From contig JAIOPH010000030.1 of assembly GCA_021414005.1 (NCBI GenBank), positions 1 to 64,000 of the forward strand: a stretch of DNA of 64,000 nucleotides. Direction: 5' to 3'. The translations under genes and the position numbers were made by a program. The DNA comes from Chthoniobacter sp. GTDB taxonomy: Bacteria; Verrucomicrobiota; Verrucomicrobiia; Chthoniobacterales; Chthoniobacteraceae. The notes beneath the pieces are model-generated. The model ran no database searches. It was not told the DNA's origin and saw only the letters and a list, made by a program, of their open reading frames with translations. Positions 25,690 through 34,860 of this stretch are shown here, one piece after another (positions within the stretch are counted from its first letter, which is position 1; each line of letters opens with the position of its first letter).

Positions 25690-27435
25690 ATGTCCGGCCT
25701 TCGCTTTTTCCTCCGCGTTTTTTTGGCGTTTGCGTTCATCGCGGGGGGACGCGTGGAGGCACTGGAAGTTCGTCAGACGATCTGGGGTTTCGACGGGCGG
25801 GTGGTGCCGGGGCGCTTCAATCCGGTGTCGGTGCTGGTGGCGAATCCGGGGAGTGCGGCGTTCGACGGGACGATGACGCTCGCGCCGACGCTGGGGTTCG
25901 GTGGGACGCGCGGGGTGACGTATGTGCAGCCGGTTTTCCTCGGGCCGCAAAGCACGCGCTGGGTGCAGTTCGAGGTCTTGATGGCGCTGAGCGGGGAGGA
26001 GTTCACGCTGGTCTGGGGGCCGGGGCCGAAGGAGCGCGAGACCTTTGATCACCAGATTCAAACAGGGCCGCCGGCGTGTGTGTGGCTGATGGATGCCAGC
26101 GACGCCTTCGCGCGCCCCGGCGCGTTCAAGGCGTTTCCCGATGTGCTTTTTCCCACGACGGTTGCCGCGACCGACGGGCTGGACGCGGTGATCCTCGATT
26201 ACGTGCCGCGCTGGGAGCCGGCGCGGCGCGAGGCGTTTCTCGACTGGGTGCGCCGCGGTGGCATCGTGCATCTCGTCCACGGCGCGGGCGGTGAACTGCC
26301 CGTTTTCACGGACACGCTGGCCGTGCTGAATGGCGACGGCGAGACGACGCGCGTGGGGGCGGGGCAGGTGGTGCGGCATCGCCTGCCGCGCGCCGAGCTG
26401 CGCCCGGAGACGCTGACGGCACGGGGCTTCCCGCCGCGCGAGCTGAAGACGCCGCAGAACGCCGCGGTCCACAATCTCGAGGAAACGCTCTACCAGCGGC
26501 TCTCCTCGCTCACGCGGCCCAAGGTGAAATGGTGGCTGCTAAATGTGCTCACGTTTCTTTACATCGCGATCATCGGCCCGGTGGCGTGGCGCACCGCGCG
26601 GCGCATGGATTACCGTTGGGCCATCGCCGCTTTTCTCGGCGTGGTCGCGGCATTTGGGCTGGCCTTTGGCATCGTGGGGCGGCGTGGCTATGGCGAAAGC
26701 CAGACCGTCCACTCGCTCAGCATCGCCCGCTCGCTCGGCGGCGCCCGCTGGGACGTGACGCAATGGCTGAGCGCCTTCGCCACGAGCAGCGATCAATACA
26801 CGCTGACCCACGCCGCGCCCGCCAATCTCTACGCCACCGGCTCCGGCGGCGACTCCGCCGCCGGGCAGGTGCTGAACGGCAAGGACGGAAAGTTTTTCGC
26901 CGACATCCCGCTCTTCTCCTCCCGCGCGTTCACGCATCGCGGGGTGATGCAGGGGGATGATGTGACGATGACGGTGGAGGAATTGAAGACCAATGGCTCG
27001 CACTCTCTTCTCATGAAGCTGCGGCTAAAACCGGGACCAACTTTCCCGGCGATTGTGTTCCAGGTCGCTGCGCTCTACGACGAGCGTCTTTACAAACTGC
27101 AGTTCCAGAATGGTGCGTGGGAACTGGCGGGTGGCGGTGAGTCGATGACGGACGCCTTTGATCGCGAGAAACTTCAGTCGCTGACCTATAATTTCAACAA
27201 CTCGAACGACAACGCTGCAGCCGACTCACGGCTGCGCGAAACCATCCCGCTTATTCTGGCGCGCGCACTCGGGGCCGAGGTCATCAACCCGCAAATCCCC
27301 GAGCGCCCGCTGGGCGATAACCAGCTCCGGCTCCTCATCACCGCGCCCGCGCCCGCCGGCTTCCACATGCAGGGCAAAGGCTTCGCGCACGAAAACGGTG
27401 TCGTTGTTTACATCCAGGAAATCACCCTGCCATGA
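25690..27435 (+). CDS. Membrane-anchored hypothetical protein linked to an ABC exporter
   Basis: A 581-residue protein with a signal peptide (residues ~1-24) and two central hydrophobic helices around residues 280-330 (WWLLNVLTFLYIAIIGPVAW and AIAAFLGVVAAFGLAFGIVG). Before them is a beta-rich domain, then a segment like a class I glutamine-amidotransferase-fold loop (AVILDYVPRWEPARREAFLD, GGIVHLVHGAGGELP). Similar architecture occurs in proteins encoded next to Gld-type ABC transporters in Verrucomicrobia, with an extracytoplasmic domain before and after the membrane. Downstream are an ATPase and two permeases in the same direction. The function is unknown; a role in the exporter complex is inferred from position. 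Confidence 0.7.
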   Translation: MSGLRFFLRVFLAFAFIAGGRVEALEVRQTIWGFDGRVVPGRFNPVSVLVANPGSAAFDGTMTLAPTLGFGGTRGVTYVQPVFLGPQSTRWVQFEVLMALSGEEFTLVWGPGPKERETFDHQIQTGPPACVWLMDASDAFARPGAFKAFPDVLFPTTVAATDGLDAVILDYVPRWEPARREAFLDWVRRGGIVHLVHGAGGELPVFTDTLAVLNGDGETTRVGAGQVVRHRLPRAELRPETLTARGFPPRELKTPQNAAVHNLEETLYQRLSSLTRPKVKWWLLNVLTFLYIAIIGPVAWRTARRMDYRWAIAAFLGVVAAFGLAFGIVGRRGYGESQTVHSLSIARSLGGARWDVTQWLSAFATSSDQYTLTHAAPANLYATGSGGDSAAGQVLNGKDGKFFADIPLFSSRAFTHRGVMQGDDVTMTVEELKTNGSHSLLMKLRLKPGPTFPAIVFQVAALYDERLYKLQFQNGAWELAGGGESMTDAFDREKLQSLTYNFNNSNDNAAADSRLRETIPLILARALGAEVINPQIPERPLGDNQLRLLITAPAPAGFHMQGKGFAHENGVVVYIQEITLP

Positions 27436-27470
27436 GCGTGTCATCCAGCTTCAGCGCGTCCCCATCCGAA

Positions 27471-27668
27471 TGTCATCCTGAGCGGAGTTCCGTGCCGGCG
27501 AAGACGGGACGGAACGGAGTCGAAGGACCTCTAACTTTTTCCGGACAGAGGCGGCGGGTGAAAGCGCCCCGTCGAGAGCAATCCCATCGCTCGCCAGCCG
27601 ACCCCCGCCTTCGCCCCCGCCGCGAGCGAGAGTTCCTTCGACTCCGCTCCGCTGCGCTCAGGATGACA
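27471..27668. repeat. Palindromic TCATCCTGAG repeat, copy 2
   Basis: Outer arms TGTCATCCTGAGC (27471-27483) and GCTCAGGATGACA (27656-27668) are exact inverse complements. An inner pair GGAGTCGAAGGA (27516-27527) and TCCTTCGACTCC (27634-27645) matches the corresponding part of copy 1. Extra sequence is inserted within the arms. It fills most of the 285-base gap between the hypothetical protein and the ABC ATPase; no gene is seen in this gap. Confidence 0.85.
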
Positions 27669-27720
27669 GTGTTTTTTTTCCCAAATCCCACGCCCTCCCG
27701 CGCGCCACGCTGAACTGCAA

Positions 27721-28704
27721 ATGGACCCACAAAACGTCATCGACATCGAAAACCTCTCGCACCGCTACAAGACCCATCAGGCGTTGAGCGGCGTCAGCTT
27801 TACCGTGCAGCGACAGTCCATCCACGGCTTCGTGGGGCCGAACGGCGCGGGCAAGACGACGACGCTGAAAATCCTCGCCACGCTGCTCAAGCCGCAGAGC
27901 GCCGACGTGTCCCGCGAGACCCGCGTGAACAGCGTGCATGTCTTCGGCCAGCACATCGTGGGGCAGCGCAACCAAGTCCGCCGACGCATGGGTTTCATGC
28001 CGGATCACTTCTCGATGTACCGGCAGATGAGCGTCTTCGAGTATCTTGATTTTTTCGGCGCGGCATACGGGCTCGGCCAGGCGCAGCGCGACAAGATCAT
28101 CGGCGACGTCCTCACGCTGACCGACATGGCCGGGCGGCGCGACGACCTGATCAGCGGACTCTCGCGCGGCATGCAGCAGCGCGTCTCGCTGGCCCGCGTG
28201 CTCGTGCATGACCCCGATCTTTTGCTCCTCGATGAACCGGCCAGCGGGCTCGATCCGCGCGCGCGCATCGAGCTGATGGAGATCCTCGAGGAGCTGCGGC
28301 GGCTGGGCAAAACCATCTTCATCAGCTCCCACATCCTCAGCGAACTGGCGACGCTTTGCGACCACGTCACCATCCTCGACCGCGGCACGGTGAAATACAC
28401 CGGCACCATGCGCGGCCTCATTTCCACCGCCGACGGCGCGAGCGCCACCTACAATCTCACGCTCGCCGCCGAGCACCCGCCCGCACGCGACGCCCTCGCC
28501 GCGCTGCCCGGCATGCAAGGCGTGAGCCCGCCGCTGCCCAACGAGCCGCGCTACACGCTGACCTTCGACCGCGCGCAACTCCCGCTGAACACCATCCTGC
28601 AAACCGCGCTCACTGCCGGCGCGCAGATCGTGAGCTTCGCCGAGGATGTGAAGCATCTGAACCAGGCCTTCATGGACCTCACCGAACCGGGAGTCGGCGC
28701 ATGA
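27721..28704 (+). CDS. ABC transporter ATP-binding protein (GldA/CcmA type)
   Basis: A 327-residue ATPase of the ABC-2 export class. Walker A is GPNGAGKTTTLKILATLLKP at about residues 40-47, the signature reads ISGLSRGMQQRVSLARVLVH, and Walker B is LLLLDEPASGLDPRARIELM; the H-loop follows in IFISSHILSELA. Residues after ~230 form a C-terminal extension typical of GldA/CcmA-like ATPases. The Walker A loop is followed by an acidic Q-loop region GFMPDHFSMYRQMSVFEYLD. It energises the two downstream permeases; substrate unknown. Position 16 bases before the first permease supports one transcript. Confidence 0.93.
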   Translation: MDPQNVIDIENLSHRYKTHQALSGVSFTVQRQSIHGFVGPNGAGKTTTLKILATLLKPQSADVSRETRVNSVHVFGQHIVGQRNQVRRRMGFMPDHFSMYRQMSVFEYLDFFGAAYGLGQAQRDKIIGDVLTLTDMAGRRDDLISGLSRGMQQRVSLARVLVHDPDLLLLDEPASGLDPRARIELMEILEELRRLGKTIFISSHILSELATLCDHVTILDRGTVKYTGTMRGLISTADGASATYNLTLAAEHPPARDALAALPGMQGVSPPLPNEPRYTLTFDRAQLPLNTILQTALTAGAQIVSFAEDVKHLNQAFMDLTEPGVGA

Positions 28705-28720
28705 AAGGCGCGCCGCGTCC

Positions 28721-30352
28721 ATGACCTCGCCACTGCTCGCCCTTTTCGTCCGCTCACTGCGCGAGGATACGCGGGCGAAAAGCACCTACTGGGCGCGGGC
28801 CGGGCTGGCGGCGTTCATGCTCGTGGTCATGGGCCTGACGGCGAAGGGCGGGCGGTTCTCGGGAGGCGCAACAGGGCTAGCGTTTCTAAAAGGTGCCGCG
28901 TGGTTTCAGACGGTGTTTCTGACCATCTCCGGCCTGGGCTTTTTTGCGTCGGCGATCACGGAGGAAAAGGAGGAGGGCACGCTCGGCCTGCTCCGTATGA
29001 CCAACCTCAGCCCGCTCTCCATTCTGCTGGGAAAAAGCACCAGCCGGCTCGCCGGGTCGCTGCTGCTGCTCGGCGCACAGGTGCCGTTCACGCTCGTGGC
29101 GGTGACGCTCGGCGGGGTGTCCACGGGCCAGGTGCTCGCCACTTACGCCACGCTCGGCGCGTATGCTTTTCTGCTCTGCAATCTCGCGCTGCTGGCTTCC
29201 GTCATCATGCCGCGCACCGTGGGCGCGGTGGTGCTGGCGGGCGGAGTCCTGGGCGGTGCCCTCGCGTGCGGCGCAGCCTGGGACGTAGTGGGCGGGGCGT
29301 TGCCGTTTCATCAGATGCGCACGATTTTTCGCACTGGTTTCGCTGGCCCGATTCTCGGTTTTCAAGTCGTGATGAATCTCCTCGCCGGCCTGGGCTGCTT
29401 CCTCCTCGCGTGGCTACTTTTCCACTGGCGCTGCGAATCCGCTACGGAGTCCGCCGCGGGCTCCTTTGCGGGGCGTCGCTGGTTGCGGAGCGGGAGGTTC
29501 GCGCCGGGTCGCCCGGAGCGCTTTCACGCGATCGAGTGGAAAGATTACCACTTTCTCCACGGAGGCTCGGCCGTGGCGTGCGCCAAATGGATCGCCTGCG
29601 GCATCGTGGTGGTCGTCAGTTTGGTGATCGCATTGGCTTGGGATCACTATGAGTCGTGGGAGCTTCTGGCCTCGATCAGTTTGTGTGGACTTTTGGGGCT
29701 CGTGGCGGAATTGGGCCTCATCGCCTCCCGCCTTTTCGCCACGGAGGTTCGGGAACAGACGCTCTCCAGTCTGGCGTTGTTGCCTCAGAGCATGGAACTC
29801 ACCGTCCAAGCCAAGTCCCGTGGGTATCGAGCGTCGCTGGCCCCGTGGGGTGTGGGCATTGGTTGCGCAGGTTGGCTGGCGTTTCTGGCCGCATGTATCA
29901 AAAACCATCCTGGACAGATCGCTGGACTGTTCTTTGCCAGCCTGGCCTGCGGGGCTGCGTTTTTGCTCCGAGCCAAATTCGTTGACCGCTGGTCCGAGAA
30001 CAGACAACAGACGATGGCGGCCTTAGGCGTTGTAGGGTCGGCCTTGGTGCTCGTGTTATTACCCGTTTTCTCGAACGATCCCGCCGACGTTGGAGCCGTC
30101 GTCATCATCGGGGTTCTTGGGCTCCATCCGCTGGCGATGATTGGCTTCGGCTTCCGCCTCACGGCCTATCTCAGTCTGCGGATGAAACGCGGTGCGCTTC
30201 CTCTCGCGGTCGTCATTTGCGGCGTGGCGGTGATCGTCTCGGCGTTTCCTTTGATCGGTTGGATTGGGATTCCGGCGGGAGCCTTCCTCGTCGGCCTGAC
30301 GCTCCGCAAGAAAACCATTGCCCGCTTCGAAGACCTCTCCGTCGAGAACTGA
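28721..30352 (+). CDS. ABC-2 type transporter permease, first paralogue
   Basis: A 543-residue integral membrane protein with about a dozen hydrophobic segments. It begins MTSPLLALFVRSLREDTRAK, almost identical to the next gene, and shares SAITEEKEEGTLGLLRMTNL followed by SPLSILLGKSTSR, the conserved cytoplasmic coupling-helix region of ABC-2 permeases (EEKExGTLxLLxxTxxS). The second half (after ~290) is more divergent and includes LIASRLFATEVREQTLSSLA, echoing the same motif. It is the membrane partner of the preceding ATPase; the fact that it is followed by a homologue suggests a heterodimeric channel. Confidence 0.88.
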   Translation: MTSPLLALFVRSLREDTRAKSTYWARAGLAAFMLVVMGLTAKGGRFSGGATGLAFLKGAAWFQTVFLTISGLGFFASAITEEKEEGTLGLLRMTNLSPLSILLGKSTSRLAGSLLLLGAQVPFTLVAVTLGGVSTGQVLATYATLGAYAFLLCNLALLASVIMPRTVGAVVLAGGVLGGALACGAAWDVVGGALPFHQMRTIFRTGFAGPILGFQVVMNLLAGLGCFLLAWLLFHWRCESATESAAGSFAGRRWLRSGRFAPGRPERFHAIEWKDYHFLHGGSAVACAKWIACGIVVVVSLVIALAWDHYESWELLASISLCGLLGLVAELGLIASRLFATEVREQTLSSLALLPQSMELTVQAKSRGYRASLAPWGVGIGCAGWLAFLAACIKNHPGQIAGLFFASLACGAAFLLRAKFVDRWSENRQQTMAALGVVGSALVLVLLPVFSNDPADVGAVVIIGVLGLHPLAMIGFGFRLTAYLSLRMKRGALPLAVVICGVAVIVSAFPLIGWIGIPAGAFLVGLTLRKKTIARFEDLSVEN

Positions 30353-30360
30353 CCCGCGCC

Positions 30361-31932
30361 ATGACCTCCCCGCTCCTCGCCCTTTTCGCCCGCTCGCTGC
30401 GCGAGGATACGCGTTTGAAACTCACCTACTTTGCCCGGTGCGGGTTGATCGTGGTGATCCTGCTTTTCATGTTCACCATCGAATCCGAAATGGGGTGGGG
30501 CAATGGACCGGGGCTGCGTTTTTTTGCGACGGTCATGTGGGTGGATCTCGTCTTCATCGTGCTCGCCGGGTGCGGGTATTTCGCGTCGGCGATCACGGAG
30601 GAAAAGGAGGAGGCCACGCTCGGCTTGCTGCGGATGACGAACCTGAACCCGCTCTCGATCCTGCTCGGCAAATCCACGAGCCGGCTGTGCGGGGCGCTGC
30701 TGCTGCTGGCGGCGCAACTGCCCTTTACCATGCTGGCCGTCACGCTCGGCGGCATCTCGCTCGGGCAAATTCTGGCGGCCTACTGCACGCTCGGAGCATT
30801 CCTCATCTTCCTCGCGAATCTCGCGCTACTCGGCTCGGTGGTCTGCAAGCGCAGCCCCGGTGCCGCGGTCTTCACGGTGGTGGCGCTGGTGCTCTTTTTC
30901 GCGGGCGTTCCGCTGCTGAATCTCATCGCGCATTTGCCCGCGCGGCTTGGGATCATCGACGAGGACGCCGCGTGGGTCGTGGTGCTGGATCGGGTCGCGG
31001 CGTTCGCCCGCCTCGCCTCGCCGGCCCAGCGGCTCGGCGACATTTTCGCGACGGGTTTCAGCGACCGCGCCTTTGGCTGGCAGGTCGGGAGCAATCTCGT
31101 GCTCGGGGCCGGTTGCTTCCTGCTCGCCTGGCTGATCTTCGATCGCTTTTGCGGCGAACAGCAGGAGAGCGCACCGCGCCGGGCCGGCGGAGGACGGCGG
31201 CGCTTTCTCCGCGGGCTGCGCGCCGGTCGCGTGTGGTCGCGCGCGCTGGCGTGGAAGGACTTCTACTACCTCACTGGCGGAAAGGTCTGGGTGCTGGGCA
31301 AACTCGCCATCTATGGCCTGCCCGTGCTCGCGCTGTTTTGCTGGCCGGAGCGGTGGGGCGGACGCGCGGAGACCCACGTCATCGGCTTCATCGTCATGTG
31401 GTGCGCGTGGATGCTCGTCTGCGTGGAACTGGCCTTCGTCGCCGCGAGCATTTTCAAAAGCGAACGGCAGGCCCACACGCTCTCCACGCTCGCGGTGCTG
31501 CCCATGTCCATGCGCCGCATCGCGCTGCACAAGATCATCGGCGTGCTCCCCGCACTGCTCCCCGCCGCAGCCTATTTCGTGTTCGGCGCGGTCTGTGCGG
31601 CGGAAAAGATCCTCTCTGAGGTGCTCCCGGAAGTGTTCACGTCCAACGCAAAGCACACCGGAACGGCCCTCATGGTTCTCAGCTACGTTTTCGTACAGGG
31701 CATCTTTTTCCTCTACCTCACGGCCAACCTCTCGCTGCGGATCAAACGCGGCGCGCTCCCGCTGGCTATCGGCCTGAACTGGGTGGTGCAGGCCTTCCTG
31801 ATGTTCGCTGCCGCCGCGATGATCGGCGACGAGGCCGCATTCGCTCCGCTCATCGTCCTCACGATTTTCGCCGCCGTGATCCTCCACAAGAACACCTTCT
31901 CCCGTCTCGAAGCCCTCGCGGCGGAGGAGTGA
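30361..31932 (+). CDS. ABC-2 type transporter permease, second paralogue
   Basis: A 523-residue permease whose start MTSPLLALFARSLREDTRLK and segment SAITEEKEEATLGLLRMTNL match its upstream neighbour, so the pair arose by tandem duplication. Later motifs FVAASIFKSERQAHTLSTLA and SLRIKRGALPLA also recur in both (SLRMKRGALPLA in the other). It starts nine bases after the first permease stop, at GCGCC-ATG; a longer frame open upstream overlaps the first permease and is rejected. Presumably forms a heterodimer with it driven by the ATPase at 27721. Cargo unknown. Confidence 0.88.
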   Translation: MTSPLLALFARSLREDTRLKLTYFARCGLIVVILLFMFTIESEMGWGNGPGLRFFATVMWVDLVFIVLAGCGYFASAITEEKEEATLGLLRMTNLNPLSILLGKSTSRLCGALLLLAAQLPFTMLAVTLGGISLGQILAAYCTLGAFLIFLANLALLGSVVCKRSPGAAVFTVVALVLFFAGVPLLNLIAHLPARLGIIDEDAAWVVVLDRVAAFARLASPAQRLGDIFATGFSDRAFGWQVGSNLVLGAGCFLLAWLIFDRFCGEQQESAPRRAGGGRRRFLRGLRAGRVWSRALAWKDFYYLTGGKVWVLGKLAIYGLPVLALFCWPERWGGRAETHVIGFIVMWCAWMLVCVELAFVAASIFKSERQAHTLSTLAVLPMSMRRIALHKIIGVLPALLPAAAYFVFGAVCAAEKILSEVLPEVFTSNAKHTGTALMVLSYVFVQGIFFLYLTANLSLRIKRGALPLAIGLNWVVQAFLMFAAAAMIGDEAAFAPLIVLTIFAAVILHKNTFSRLEALAAEE

Positions 31933-31958
31933 GGCGGCGTCGGTGGAAAGTACGACCA

Positions 31959-32060
31959 TCATCCTGAGTGGAGCGGAGGCGGAGGACGGTGGGGAACAAT
32001 GAGAGGTCCTTCGATCCGTTCCGTCCCGCCTTCACCCGCACGGAACTCCGCTCAGGATGA
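31959..32060. repeat. Palindromic TCATCCTGAG repeat, copy 3
   Basis: Outer arms TCATCCTGAG (31959-31968) and CTCAGGATGA (32051-32060) pair exactly. The interior carries GAGAGGTCCTTCGATCCG, related to the inner part of copies 1 and 2. With copy 2 it brackets the ABC exporter genes. It lies in the gap between the second permease and glpX. Confidence 0.8.
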
Positions 32061-32114
32061 CTGTGGATTTTCCGCACCCTTGACCGCCCGCGCGCTTCGC
32101 GCCGTAATCGCGGG

Positions 32115-33170
32115 ATGTCTTCACTCACCGTCACCGACCCCGAGCGCACCATCGAATTCGAGTTTGTGCGCGCCACGGAAAACGCCGCGCTCAACGTCAT
32201 CCACTGGCTCGGACGCGGCGAAAAGGAACTCGCGGACGCGGCGGCGTGCGATGCGATCTACGGGGTGTTCGACCTCGTGGACATCGCCGGCGAGGTCGTC
32301 ATCGGTGAGGGCATCAAGGACAACGCGCCCGGCATTTTCCTCGGCGAACAGCTCGGCACCTGGCGGCCCGGCTCGGCGCGTTTCGACATCGCGCTCGATC
32401 CCGTGGACGGCACCACCAACACCGCCCAAGGCCTGCCAAATGCGATCTCCGTGATGGCCGCGAGTGAGCGGAAGGAGGGCGAAGGGCATGCCATGAAAAA
32501 CCTGCCGACGTTTTACGCGACGAAGATGGCCTACGGCCCGGAGGTCGTCCGCGCCATCGCCGGCGGCATGGCTCCGCTCGCGCTGGACGATCCGCTGGAA
32601 GTCACGCTCAACCGCGTGGCGGAGGCACTCGGCAAGCGCGTGCCGGAACTCGTGGTCATGACGCTCAACCGCCCGCGCCACGCCGACATCATCGCCCAGG
32701 TCCGCAAGTGCGGCTCGGCGCTGCGGCTGATCAGCGACGGCGACATCACCGCCGCCGTCTCGCCGTCGCTCGTGGATTCCGGCGTCGATCTTTTTTACGG
32801 CATCGGCGGCTCGCCGGAGGGCATTCTTACCGCCGCCGCGCTGAAGGCGCTGGGCGGCGAAATGCTGCTCCGCATGTGGCCGCGCGATGCGGCGGAACGC
32901 GCGGCGGTGCTCCAGGAAACCAGCGCCGAGGATCTCGATCGCGTCTGGACCATTGATGAACTCGTCACCGGCCAGAGCGCGATTTTTTGCGCCACCGGCA
33001 TCAGCGACAGCCCGCTGCTGCCCGGCGTGCGCATCGTCGGGAAAAAGGCGATCACCCATTCCATCCTCATGCGCGCGAAAAGCCGCACCGTCCGCTACAT
33101 CCGCGCGGTCCACGATCTCGAGAGCAAGACCATCCACCTCCGCAGCGTGCGGCGGGAGGCAAAGATCTGA
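32115..33170 (+). CDS. glpX: Class II fructose-1,6-bisphosphatase
   Basis: Hydrolyses fructose-1,6-bisphosphate in gluconeogenesis or the Calvin-type cycle. The 351-residue product has RATENAALNVIHWLGRGEKE, GEVVIGEGIKDNAPGIFLGE and the metal/phosphate motif DIALDPVDGTTNTAQGLPNA (DPVDGTT), all diagnostic of GlpX. VDLFYGIGGSPEGILTAAAL carries the GGxPEG segment of the lithium-sensitive phosphatase fold. Length and content are normal for the family. It follows palindromic repeat copy 3 and precedes rhaM by seven bases, so the two may share a transcript. Confidence 0.95.
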   Translation: MSSLTVTDPERTIEFEFVRATENAALNVIHWLGRGEKELADAAACDAIYGVFDLVDIAGEVVIGEGIKDNAPGIFLGEQLGTWRPGSARFDIALDPVDGTTNTAQGLPNAISVMAASERKEGEGHAMKNLPTFYATKMAYGPEVVRAIAGGMAPLALDDPLEVTLNRVAEALGKRVPELVVMTLNRPRHADIIAQVRKCGSALRLISDGDITAAVSPSLVDSGVDLFYGIGGSPEGILTAAALKALGGEMLLRMWPRDAAERAAVLQETSAEDLDRVWTIDELVTGQSAIFCATGISDSPLLPGVRIVGKKAITHSILMRAKSRTVRYIRAVHDLESKTIHLRSVRREAKI

Positions 33171-33177
33171 CGCGGCC

Positions 33178-33492
33178 ATGCTCCGCAAAGCCTTCGTCAT
33201 GCAGCTCCACGCCGGGCAGCTCGACGAATACCGCCGCCGCCACGACCCGATCTGGCCCGAGTTGGCGGCCGTGCTGAAAGCCCACGGCGTCCACAATTAC
33301 TCGATCCACCTGCACCCGCAGACACTCCAGCTTTTCGCCTACGCCGAAATCGAATGCGAGGAGCGCTGGGCCGCCATCGCGCAGACGCCCGAGTGTGGGA
33401 AATGGTGGGCGCACATGCGCGACCTCATGGTCACACATGTGGATGCCAGCCCCGTGAGCCTGTCGCTGGACGAGGTCTTCCACCTCGCGTAA
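33178..33492 (+). CDS. rhaM: L-rhamnose mutarotase
   Basis: Interconverts alpha and beta anomers of L-rhamnose. The 104-residue product has the family markers FVMQLHAGQLDEYRRRHDPI and WPELAAVLKAHGVHNYSIHL, where the catalytic His and Tyr of RhaM-type ferredoxin-like barrels lie, plus KWWAHMRDLMV near the end. The start at 33178 gives the standard length; the frame is open further upstream inside glpX but carries no homology. No other rhamnose genes are nearby, so it may serve a sugar-degradation pathway encoded elsewhere. Confidence 0.93.
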   Translation: MLRKAFVMQLHAGQLDEYRRRHDPIWPELAAVLKAHGVHNYSIHLHPQTLQLFAYAEIECEERWAAIAQTPECGKWWAHMRDLMVTHVDASPVSLSLDEVFHLA

Positions 33493-33499
33493 CCGCGGC

Positions 33500-34747
33500 T
33501 TATTTTCGCAGAAAAACGAACGCGCCTTTTTTGTTGCCGACGATCACGTCGGGCTTGCCGTCGCCGTTGAGGTCGCCGGCCATGACCTGCGTGCCGACGC
33601 CGGTATTGTCGTCGATTAGATGCGCGCTGAATTTGGCCTGGCCGCCCTCGCGTTTCAGCTCGAACCAGTAGAGCACGGCGGGCGCATTGGGTTCCGCGTC
33701 GCCGCCGGGGCCGTGCGCCCAAAAGCGTTTGCCGGTGACGATGTCGGGTAGTCCGTCGCCATTCATGTCGCGCAGATCAATGGCGTGCGGCTGGGTGAAT
33801 TTCACGCCCTGCGGATTTTCCTCCGGCGTCCGGCCGACGATGACGTGCTTCGTCCAGCCCTGCGCGCCGCCGTCGTTCGTCTGCTCGAACCACACGAGGC
33901 CGTAGCCGTGCGCTTCGAGGCTCGTGATGATGTCGGCCTTGCCGTCGCCGTTCACGTCGGTGGCATACATCTGCGCGCCGCCCGCGCCGAACTGCGCCTC
34001 GTGTTTCGTCCAGACGGGATCGCCGTCAAGCGACTTCGGTTGCTCCCACCAGCCGCCGGCTTCGAGGAAGTCCGGCTTGCCGTCGCCATTCACATCGCCG
34101 ACGCCGAGGCCGTGGGTGAATTTCTGCCACGGGCCTTTGGGCGAAATGGCGTGCCAGGTCCATTTGTCGTTGGGCTTGGCGGGATCGGGCTGGGCGTAGC
34201 CGAGAAAACCGCGGGCGCTGCAGACGAGCACGGGCTTTTTGTTGCCGAGCAGGTCGGCGAACATGGGCGATTCGTTATCCACGGTGTCGTAGGCGACGTG
34301 CCGCTCCCACGGCTGGTCCGCGCCCTTGGGATTTGCAAACCAGAAGGCCTCCTTGCCCGGAAAGCCGAGCACGAGGATGTCGTCCCAGCCGTCGCCGTTG
34401 AAGTCCGAGGTGTAGCTCACAAAGTTGTCCGAGTAATCGTTCTCGTTGCCGAGCGCGCCTTTGAACCCCGCGAACTCGACGGGCGTGCCGTCGGCCTTTT
34501 TGCTCTTTGACTTGCGCGTGTCCGGGTAAATGGTGCTGTGCTTTTTGAAATCCGGTCCCGCCCACCAATACGGCCCGTAGGCGACGTCCATTTTGCCGTC
34601 CTTGTTGAAGTCGCCAAAGGTCGCGCCCTCGGCCCAGAATTCGTCGGTGAGCTGTTGTTTCGTGAACTCGCCGGTCGGCACCGGATCGGCGGCCAGCGCG
34701 GTGGTGGTGAGGACGAGGAACGGGAGGAGGCGGGTGCGGGTGTTCAT
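33500..34747 (-). CDS. Secreted FG-GAP/VCBS repeat propeller protein
   Basis: A 415-residue protein with a signal peptide (residues ~1-20, TTTALA) and repeated calcium-loop motifs DxNxDGxxD at intervals: GDFNKDGKMDVAYG, SDFNGDGWDDILVLG, GDVNGDGKPDFLEAGG, TDVNGDGKADIITSL, RDMNGDGLPDIVTGK and GDLNGDGKPDVIVGN. Six such FG-GAP/VCBS repeats suit a beta-propeller that binds calcium and carbohydrate or protein outside the cell. Relatives are abundant in Verrucomicrobia and Planctomycetes, where roles are mostly unknown. It converges on rhaM with an eight-base gap and is divergent from the P-loop protein. Confidence 0.9.
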   Translation of the reverse strand: MNTRTRLLPFLVLTTTALAADPVPTGEFTKQQLTDEFWAEGATFGDFNKDGKMDVAYGPYWWAGPDFKKHSTIYPDTRKSKSKKADGTPVEFAGFKGALGNENDYSDNFVSYTSDFNGDGWDDILVLGFPGKEAFWFANPKGADQPWERHVAYDTVDNESPMFADLLGNKKPVLVCSARGFLGYAQPDPAKPNDKWTWHAISPKGPWQKFTHGLGVGDVNGDGKPDFLEAGGWWEQPKSLDGDPVWTKHEAQFGAGGAQMYATDVNGDGKADIITSLEAHGYGLVWFEQTNDGGAQGWTKHVIVGRTPEENPQGVKFTQPHAIDLRDMNGDGLPDIVTGKRFWAHGPGGDAEPNAPAVLYWFELKREGGQAKFSAHLIDDNTGVGTQVMAGDLNGDGKPDVIVGNKKGAFVFLRK

Positions 34748-34860
34748 AGGTGAAGGGAGCGCGCTTTGTGGCACGCGCTGCCGCGGGTGGCAAGTGCGGC
34801 CCTCGGCAGGTAACAGATTGCCAAACCGTGCGGCTCTGAAAAGATCGCGCACCGCCGCGT

